Shown piece by piece: positions 20,129 to 29,302 of a stretch of DNA of 45,792 bases. The stretch is from Zygnema cylindricum. Taxonomy: Eukaryota; Streptophyta; Zygnematophyceae; Zygnematales; Zygnemataceae. The stretch's first letter is position 1; each line of letters begins with the position of its first letter. Location: contig JBBHKE010000131.1 of NCBI GenBank assembly GCA_037447655.1, positions 1 to 45,792 of the forward strand, in the 5' to 3' direction. The notes below the pieces were generated by a model. It saw only the letters and a program-made list of their open reading frames with translations. It made no database searches and was not told the origin of the DNA. The position numbers and the translations under genes were made by a program.

Positions 20129-20153
20129 GGCTTTCGGTTCCCGCTTGGGCTTT

Positions 20154-22850
20154 TGGCTGATGATATCAATAATCTTGCTGCATGGCATCTTCTCCTTTTG
20201 TTTCCCCTTTGGGTTTTGGTTTTATCTCCCCGTGGGGGTGCTAGCGGGGCACGAGAGACAAGATCTCGCTGCCAACGTTTTCTGCGCGGGGATTGGGAAT
20301 CTCTTCAACAAGAACACACGGATCGTGTGATTGGCTTTTCCGTGACGCCTCCTCGTCGCCAAGCCCCACTTCAAGCTTCTACGGCCGGCATGTGGCGGGC
20401 AGTTCACCTTGGTCAATGTAGTGAGCTTTCTCGTGCTACCCGTGCACTTCGACCTTTCACACCCTCTCCAACAACATCATCCACACTTCATCGACAGTTG
20501 AAGCCTTGCAAGTCCTTCACCCCGCGTCACCGGATGACGTTTTATCATTTGTTGTTTCATATGAACCTTTGGAACCCTTTGACCTCGACCAATACGCCTT
20601 TGTTGGAGCTCTAGTTCGGTCCCCTCATCTCTCAGCCGGGGGACCCTTGGGGATGGTCTATGAGCTTTTCCGTGATCTTTTCCCTTCGAAAAATCCATCA
20701 CAAGGTTTTGATTTGTTATTCAAGGTGGCATTTCATTTGGCTTGAGGTCTTGTGCCACCAGCTATAGCCTCACTTCTAGCAGCGGCACGTCTTGCCGGTG
20801 TCTCAAAGCCTGCTGTTGGGAAAATCTTATATCGTTTCGTGGCAAGATCAATATGTTTACAACTTCAAGGTGCTTTCCAAGATCATTTTTCTCCACGTCA
20901 ATTTGGTGGCGCAACACAGGGGGGGTTGTGAAGCGGTAGTCCACGATTTACGGGGGATTCTTGACTTGCATCCGGATTGGGTGGTTCTCCAAGTTGACAT
21001 TGCCAACGCCTTTAACACGGTTGATCGCAACGCCATTTTCCGTGAGCTTTGACAAGCGTCGTCTCCTATTAACCATTTTTTTCCTTTTGTCCGTGAGTTT
21101 CACTCCAAACCTAGCCCTTTACTTTATCCCATTGGGGGCTCATTAGGGGACGTCATAACTTTGGAATCAGTACCTGGTACTCGTCAAGGCGACCCTCTAG
21201 GAGCCCCTTTGTTTGCTCTCGCTCACCTGCAAGCTTTAAGAGCATCGGCTACGGCCTTTCCATTTAATTGTTCCCTTCACCTGCTGACGACACTCATATC
21301 ATCGGCCCGCCGGACCAGGTTGTTCTTCCATTTCACCATTTTGTAGAGCAACTTTCTAAGATTCATCTTTCCGTCAAAGTCACCAAATGTGTTGCATGGA
21401 GCCCATGTCTACCACCAGATTTCGCTCGCCCTTCAAGATTTCGTATTTCAACTCTTGAAGAGGGTATAAGGGCTTTAGGTTCCCCTATTGGAGCCCCTGA
21501 GTTTGTTAACCAGTTTGTTAAAGATGCCTTGTTAGACGACCTTTCTCATTGTGAGGACCTTCCTAAACTTCCGGAGTTACAAGTGGCGTTTGCTATCTTA
21601 ATCCGTTGTTTTGCCCAACGCCCTTTGTACTTGGCCCGCACGTTACCCCCCAACTCTTCTTTCCTTTCTTCCCTTTCCGAATTTGATGATCAACTCTTTA
21701 GAATTCTACATCAACTTGTCGGCCATGGAATCTTTGATCGGCCGGAAGGCCTCCTCGCTCGTAGACAAGCTGCTTTTCCAATCTCTTTTGGGGGTCTCCG
21801 CTTGCGTCCTACAGCCACAGTGGCACCAGCTGCCTACCTATGGGGTTGAGCTTTGGTGGCATCTATTATTATTTCAAGATTTTTAGTGGACGATACTCCT
21901 ATTTTAGCTCATGCATTCTCGCACGTCGACGAGGGTTTGCTCTCATTTCAACAAGCGTTATTGTCCTCTCGAGCGCTTTTACCCGTTGAGGCTCAAGCTG
22001 AAGTTCCCGCGTTCTCTTCCCCTATCACCGGAATTCACTCACGCGTGCAACAACACATCGCCGATAAGGTAGCCGCCGCCGAATTCCATGATCTACTGCA
22101 AGCGCTCCCTACGGTTGAAGCGCGGAGTCGACTTCGATCGTGTTCGGGGACAGGGGCCGGAGCTTGGCTTATTTCTACACCAATTTCTACTTCGCTCCGT
22201 TTATCTTCTCCTCAATTTTCCGCTTCCCTTCGCTTACGGCTTGGCTTGCCGCACCCTTCCCTTTTAGGCAAGCGCCGTTGCATTTATGGTCAACCTATAG
22301 ACGAACAAGGGGTACATTTGCTACGTTGCTCACACGGTGGGGAGCGATCAACAGCACACGACATGGTACGGGATGCAATCGATGTCGTGGGTTCTGAAGC
22401 TGGGTACACGGTCAAGCGCAAGGTGTCTCACATTTTGCCACCACGTTCTCAATCTAGGGGTACACTTGGTCCTCCTGCAGATCTAGTTTTTCTACATGGC
22501 GCGGCGAGAACATTGGGGGACATAGTCCTCACAGGCCCTACAGTATCTCGTGTTTCCTCATGCGCCGCATTACATACTGGTGTTGCGGCTCGGGATGCAG
22601 CGGCTTCCAAAGAACGTGACTACGCGCACTGAGACCCGGCTGGTAGTTTCACACCATATGCTTTGGAGATATTTGGGACTTTAGACTCGTCTTTCGACAA
22701 CTTTTTGTGGGACTGCGCTCGACGATCTTTCGAAGTTAGAGGTCACGGTAGCCCTTCTCTAGCTCTGATGTCGGCTTTCTACCGCCAACATCGCCCTTCA
22801 ACGTTCTCAAGCATCGGCCATTATCCGACAGAGCACAGCGGTGACTGATG
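20154..22850 (+). pseudogene. Retroelement reverse transcriptase and restriction-like endonuclease region
   Basis: Read across frames: N-terminal RT extension PRGGASGARETRSRCQRFLR; RT fingers KPAVGKILYRFVARS and FGGATQGGCEAVVHDLRG; motif A LQVDIANAFNTVDRNAIF; motif B VPGTRQGDPLGAPLFALA; motif C PSPADDTHIIGP (the usual aromatic before ADD is Pro here). A thumb-like part follows, ALGSPIGAPEFVNQFV. The C-terminal region has SGTGAGAWL, LRLRLGLPHPS, CIYG...HLLRCSHGGERSTAH, MVRDAI, then PADLVF and GDIVLT. The last two fit the PD-(D/E)xK-type motifs of R2-like endonucleases. Stops at 20743 and 21050 and later frame changes make it non-functional. Members of this RT family occur in algae and protists. 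Confidence 0.75.
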
Positions 22851-23111
22851 GCCGAGGACTGCGAGATTTACCCCCACGCCACCCGGCGCATATAGACGAT
22901 ATTCGTAGTTTTGATCTTTAGTTAGGCGTAGTTTGAGGCTTTAGTGTCTAGGGTAGTTTGTAGTGCTTCAGTAGTTTTGTTTTGTTGTATTTGCATTATT
23001 TAATTTCTTCTTTTAAAGCACTATTGTTGTATTTTTAGTCCTTTAGGATATTGTTTTTTTACCTTTGTTGGTGATCAATTTTTTTTAGTGACAATCATGT
23101 TTTGTACTGCG

Positions 23112-23124
23112 ATGGTATTACCAT
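23112..23124 (+). other. Hairpin near the 3' end of the retroelement
   Basis: GCGATGGTA-T-TACCATTGC folds into a 9-bp stem with one G-U and a minimal loop, about 40 bases before the apparent end. Equivalent palindromes ATGGT-TT-ACCAT lie at 769-780, 37981-37992 and 38414-38425 with different flanking base pairs. It may be a reverse-transcriptase recognition element of the RNA 3' end. Confidence 0.5.
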
Positions 23125-23160
23125 TGCGTTTTTGGAATTAAAATCTTTCTTTTACATAAA

Positions 23161-24889
23161 GTCGTATTTTGGTAATTATTTTCCATTGCGACGGATACGT
23201 ATTGAGCATTTAAGGCTCTATAGGATTCAGTACGGTCTATCACCATAACATGTACGGCACAAAACGACACAGCACTCCGGGCTTAACAGACTTTTAGTAC
23301 GATTTCATGCGAGTTATAAGCCCTCAAAATATATAATTAATAAATTATGCTGATTTTTTTTCCCTGCGACCTTCTTATGATACAGAGTCAATATGAGTAA
23401 TACGTTCTCGAATTAAAGATTCTTGGTAAAACCGTGTCCCTCCCCTTTCAGTTATTTCAACGGAACCTGCCTTGGTTTAACCACCGTAATAAGAAGTCAA
23501 CTAAGGACTCGAACTTTAGATAAACTTTTTTACCAAAGTACAGTACTATGATTACTTGGTCAAAGTCCAAATCATCTAAAAATACAAAGTTTAAACCTCA
23601 AATGACATGAAAATTATCGGCCTTTGTTTTGCCTGAAAGGGAAAAAGGGCGTATTTGACGTGACTTTTAATATCTTTACAATTGGTTTGCATATGAGACA
23701 GCCATTATTCAACACTGCACACTGAAATTTTTTAATAAATTTGTAAGGTATTAAATCCTTACGCACGGTTGGATAGAAAAATGATACGTAAGAATACACA
23801 TCATAATTTGATTTTTTTTTTGGTACTTAATGCTAGATCACTGTCACAACATAAAAATGATAAATTTAGCTTGGATAACATTCCAAGCATAAACGATTAA
23901 ACCATATGAAAGTGTTTACCAGTTGTTCAAACCAACATTAGAAAATACGTAACTTTAATCCGCAAATTAGAGTTCAAGTCTTTGGTTCTTGTGATACACA
24001 GGAGGATGAATACTTTAGCCCTCCATAGTTTACTTCTTAGAGACTTCCTTTTTCCTTAGAGACAATTCTGGTATTGTGGAAAGACAAAAACGAGTGTCAA
24101 ATGAAATAAGTATTAATACTATTCCAGTTTAGGGTTTCAGAAACCTACAGCCAATCGACTACAAATTACATCTTGTGAATGTTAAGTGCAATAGGTACTC
24201 AATAATTTAAATGAAACATTGTTCGTCCAGAGAATTGATCATTAGAACAATTTAAAAAAAGGAAATAGGCAACAAAAACAAAAAAAAAACAAAAAAACGA
24301 AAATACAAAAAACAGAGACACGAGAAAACATAAACACATGGTGCCTAGTGCAAAAAAAGAGAACCTTCATATAATCTTAACCTCTATTGGTACAAAATTT
24401 TCGACACGGAAAATCCCTCAAAAAATAACAAAATTTACATATGAAATTGTTAATGATACACCTACTGTACAATTTGACCTACAGGGGAAAGATTTCAAAG
24501 CATATATAAATATAATTATGGTTATAGAAAGTATACAATTGCACATCACAACTTTGTCTATTCTGTTTAATGGCATTTCTTCTAATAGACGTCAACAGGT
24601 AAACAAACGCAGAAACCGAGAAAAATAGAATTTGTTCCATGCTCGCAGTTCCAGTTTCGCTTCAGTTCCAGCTTTCAACTTCAGCTCCTGATTTGAGTTC
24701 AGTTTCCGCTTCCGCTTCAGTCCCGTTCCCGTTTCTATGTCAGTTCCACATTTCTTGTCCGTTTCACGTCAAATGAAGCTCCTCTTTCTGCTCCCTTCCT
24801 TTTCCTCTCTTTCTTTTTCTCTTTCTGTCGCCGTTCTTATTCCCGTTCCCGTTCCAGTTCTCGTTGCCGTATCCGTTTCTGTTTTTCGC
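23161..24889. other. Intergenic, including the PRXL2-type gene 3' UTR
   Basis: No gene or RNA supported in 23.16-24.6 kb. About 24640-24880, just downstream (in transcript sense) of the stop at 24890, has repeated GTTCC/TTCAG hexamer-like steps on plus (GTTCCCGTTTC and relatives) and is probably the 3' UTR. Confidence 0.45.
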
Positions 24890-26592
24890 TCAGTTTTCGA
24901 TTGCTGCTGCGACGACATCATCCCAGTTTGGCTCGTCTCCAGCCTCCTTGTCCTGCAAAGATACACAAAAAAGTGTGGATCACTAACCGACCAATCCTCC
25001 TCCTACCTTTCTCCTATCCTTGTACCGTCGAATAAGACAAAAACAAAAACAGCTGGAGGTCCGGCAGCAGTTTCGGGTCTCGAATTGATTTTGGGGTGAA
25101 GGAAACGTAATCCACACTATATAAAAAGAAGAGTCGATTTACCTCCAGTTTGGACCCAACCTGAGTTTGAGTGGAACACATCCTATTCGAGGTAGACCCA
25201 TAAATAGTGTGGAAATAACACTAGAATTAGAAAGATAGAAAACAAAATCGGTACTGACAATAACAGTGAGCAGTACATTTATCAGAGAAATGATAAATAG
25301 TGATGACAAATGAGAAATTAAGGCTGATTATACCCATAGTCACCTTGAAAAGGAAGAGAAGTTTGTCGATTCCCGGGCCGGCCACCACTACGCCTCCCTG
25401 CTGCCTGTATTCACAAAAAGACAAAACAAATAATAAATAAATAAACGAAAAAAGAGAAAACATAACTAGGGAAAAGTGGAGAGGGAGAGGGGGAGGAGGA
25501 AGGGGAGGGGGAGGGGCAGGGGGAGGGGAAGGGGCAGGGGGGAGGGGAAGAGGCAGGGGGAGGGGCAGGGGGAGGGGGAGGGGAAGAGAGAGAGGGAGAA
25601 AACTCAAAAAAACTCAAAAAAAACCAAATGCCCAACTACCCAAAATCCACATAAGAATCATCGTCCTCCCTGCTAAGCCTCTTATCTTTGAGACGTCAGA
25701 ATCCCCTCACATGATAGAAAAAAACACTAACAAAACCAAAAGAAACAGAAATAAACCGGAAACACCGACGAGAGCACAAAAAAAACGGCCTTTAGAAACC
25801 CTAAAAAATCATAAAATCTTCAAAAAGAGCCCAAACACCCACCATCCTCCGTTTATTACGGTGTCCTTCTGGAAGGAGAGGCCCCAGTCCTGCCGAAATC
25901 CCTCCAGGTGGGCCCCCACCAGACTGGCCAGTGCCTGCATGCCACGTCAGCAAGTGCCACGTCATCAAAATACACATCATATGCCACGTCAGCACATTTC
26001 ACACCATCACATGCCACAACGTCACATGCCAGGTCAGCACGTCATTTTTGGGGTTTCTTATAGTTGCTTCTTAAGGGTTTTCCTTACCAGAATCCGAACT
26101 CTTCCAAAGTTGAATGAGTAAAACCCTTATCCTGGTTTGACTTTAAGGCAAGGAACAGCCCCAAATTTGATTCCAATTAGAGGTCCAAAAGATTTCCCTT
26201 AAAAGGAATTTTCAAGTTTTTTAAGGGAATTGTAATCCGTAAACCGTACACTCTTAACCACGAATCAACCCTAATTTCTTTTTACTTTTCTTCCCTAAGA
26301 AGAAGAGACCAGATTTTTCAAGTTATCTTCCTTTATAAGATTTTTTTTTTTTTCATTCCCTAATAATTTCTTTCCTTTCACTTTTTTTACTTTTTTTGTA
26401 CCTTTGGGGTAAAAATGGATCCGGTCCCAGAGACAAATTCAAACTTTTGAAATGTGGCGTGTTTCGGATCCGCATAGACTTCTACAAAAAGACAAAAAAG
26501 GGAAAAGAAAACGGCAACTAGATAGTTATAGAGAAGCAATGTATCCATCTGAGAGGGAAACAGAGGAGAGAGGGAGAGGGGGGGGGGGGGGG

Positions 26593-26623
<31 letters not shown>

Positions 26624-26808
26624 AGGGAGGGAGAGAGAGAGAGAGAAAAGAGAGAAAGAGAAAGGGAGAGGGAGCGAGGGAGAGAGACGTTCAAAATTTT
26701 GGAAAGTGGCATGTTTTGAGTGGGCATAGACTTCAACAAAATGACAAAAACAAAAAAAAAGTTGATCAAAGGGAAACAATGTCCATAATCCCTTTTTGTA
26801 GAGAAGCG

Positions 26809-26884
<76 letters not shown>

Positions 26885-29219
26885 ACCACTTTCGAAAAAC
26901 GTCATAAGGACAATGATACCATTCAAATCCCTAAGACCTTTAGTCCAGTTGTCCCTCTCCCTCCCCCCCCCTCCCTCTTCTCTTCACGACCCAGCGAACA
27001 AAAACAATTAGTATCCACATATAAACAGGTACCCTACAAAACCTCAAAATGCCCTTGAAAACCCCAATAACAACTCTAGAAAAACCCTCGAAACCTTGAA
27101 AAAACCCAAAAACGCACTTAGAATCCATAAGAAGCCCTGAATATTCAAAGGCTTCATACCCGATTCTTCAAAAAAAACCCTAAAAAAACCCCTCAAAAAC
27201 CCTAAAAACAAGTCGAAAAACCTCCCCCAATTGCCCACTGACCTCCTGGGAAGTCCGTTTGGTCCTGGAAAGCCGACGCCTGTCCTCCATGGGTATAAGG
27301 GAGAGGGGAAAAGAGAGAGAGATGGAGAGAGAGAGAGACAGGGAGAGAGAGAGGGAGAGAGGGAGAGAGAGAGAGGGAGGGAGAGAGAGAGGGTGAGAGG
27401 GATAGAGAGAGAAATTGAGGGGGATAGGCCAAGGGAGAGAGAGTAAGAGGGAGAGAAAAAGAGAGAAAGAAAGGGAGAGAGAGAGAAAGAGAGAGACTCC
27501 TTCACAGTCACTACTTTTAAAAAACGTCCACATCAGAGTATCCCACAATTATTCTGGATAAAAGAAGGCACAAGTTCTTACCTTAAAATTTGACTCGGAT
27601 ATTTAGGTTTTTAGCTAGAGGTTTTCCAAGGATGCTGAGAGTTTTTTGGGGTTGCCATTCCACACTAATTCATGTGTAGGGAAAATGGAAGTTTTCTTTT
27701 GGACTTATGGAGCAAATACACCAAAAATGATCCAATCGAAAAAAAAAATGGAATAAATAACAATAACAACCATTACAATAACATTAACAGAAACAGTAAC
27801 AACTATAAAAACAAAAACAACGATAGTAAGAATGACAAAAACAATAATCATAAGAATGATCTTCAGAGTTAACATAACAATCAAAATAATACTAATCATC
27901 ATGATACTAATCATCACAATAATCATAGACATGATAATCGCAATTCATAATCACGACAACAATATAAAAAAAATAACAAGAACAACAAGAACAACGATAA
28001 CATGCAGAGAAGACGAGAGAGGAAAGCTTCAGCAAAAAACGATGCAGTCCACCAGTAGTTGTGATCCACACTAATTATGGTATGGAGACCACCTGCTGGG
28101 GACTCCCGGGACCAATGATGACCAGCGACACGCCCGCCTTCGCAAACTCCTCCTGACGGGAAGAAGAGGGGAGAGAGAGAGGGAGATGAGAGAGAGGGAG
28201 AGGAGGGAGAAAAGGCGAGTGTGAGGGTGAGGAGAGGGAGAGGGAGTGGGAGAGAGGGAGAGGAGAGAGGAAAGAGCGTGAAAAAAAGGAAAAGAGGAGT
28301 GCGAGAAAAAATATGAAGACAAAGAGGTGGGAAGTTCCGAGTAACAAGTTGACCGTCAGTATTAAACTTTACAATTAAAAAAGAAAAAGTAAAAAGTAAG
28401 GAGAGGGAGAGGGCACGAGGGTCAGAGGGAGAGGGAGAGGGAGAGGAGAGAGATGGAAAGAGAGGGGGAGAGAGAGAGAGAGAGGGCATTATTTTGATGT
28501 TCTGCTTTAGACCAGATTTACGTACAATTTTTGGGTACAAAAACATTTCCCATTATCATCGATGCTCTACAAATGGCTCCATAAAAAATAAAAAATAAAA
28601 AAAATAAAAAAACTAGAAGACGATTGGAAAGTTAAAACAAAAAATAAACACGTAAAAAGTATACATTCGACTACATAAAATATCAAAACAAATGGAAAAG
28701 CATTTTTTTGGTTGCCCTACCTTTTTGGAAAGAAGTTGAGCTGCCCGTTTCTTGCAAAGTATACATCTGGAGAGGAAGGAGAGGAAAGAAAGAAGAGAGA
28801 GAGAGAAAGGGGGAGAGAGAGAGCATATGTCACTTGTTGATCATGCCAAACACACCCCTAACCAAACTGATTTTATAAGTAACCTGCAATATTCTATGCC
28901 CTTTCTCTCTCTCTATTTCTCTATCTCCTTCTCCCTCTCTCTCTCCCTCTCCCTCTCCCTTTCTCTCCCTTTATCAAACAAAAGGTTTTCAACATCCGCA
29001 TCGAAATTTCAGCACCAACACCAAAAAACGAAAAAAAAACTCAAAAAAAAAAAAAACATAAGACCACAAATTGAAACAGATATGGAAAAAAAAAGCCATA
29101 TACCCAAACTAGGTCACACTCTCACTCTCCACTCACCCCTTATTTCTCAAATATCTCCTTAACTCAGTGGAATCTCCATAACTAACTTCGGAAACCAAAA
29201 CCGTAAACAAAACACCAAA

Positions 29220-29302
<83 letters not shown>

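Larger units (their letters stand above)
17448..23160 (+). mobile_element. RLE-type (R2-like) non-LTR retroelement, copy 1, disrupted
   Basis: The longest copy of the family. It begins with a Ser/Pro-rich N terminus (MASHKRRASRSPSPSS) and a zinc finger. It continues with a reverse transcriptase and a C-terminal region resembling the restriction-like endonuclease of R2-type elements, and ends in a T-rich 3' UTR with a small hairpin at 23112-23124. It is interrupted by the solo LTR at 18191-18855, the tRNA-like stretch near 18.9 kb and the TRIM at 19324-20128, and it carries several stops and frame shifts. An N-terminal zinc finger plus C-terminal RLE, with no APE endonuclease seen, is the layout of the early-branching R2/NeSL/CRE-like groups. 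Exact clade needs a tree. Confidence 0.75.

Noticed and set aside
24769-24966. Plus- and minus-strand frames around 24.7-25.1 kb
   Set aside because: They overlap the last exon and 3' UTR of the PRXL2-type gene in wrong frames.
26387-26926. Long Leu/Ser/Pro or Arg/Glu/Gly reading frames on both strands at many CT/GA tracts (also 27.0-27.5, 28.0-28.5, 29.1-29.5, 31.0-31.5, 42.3-42.6 kb)
   Set aside because: They are translations of microsatellites in introns or leaders of recognised genes.
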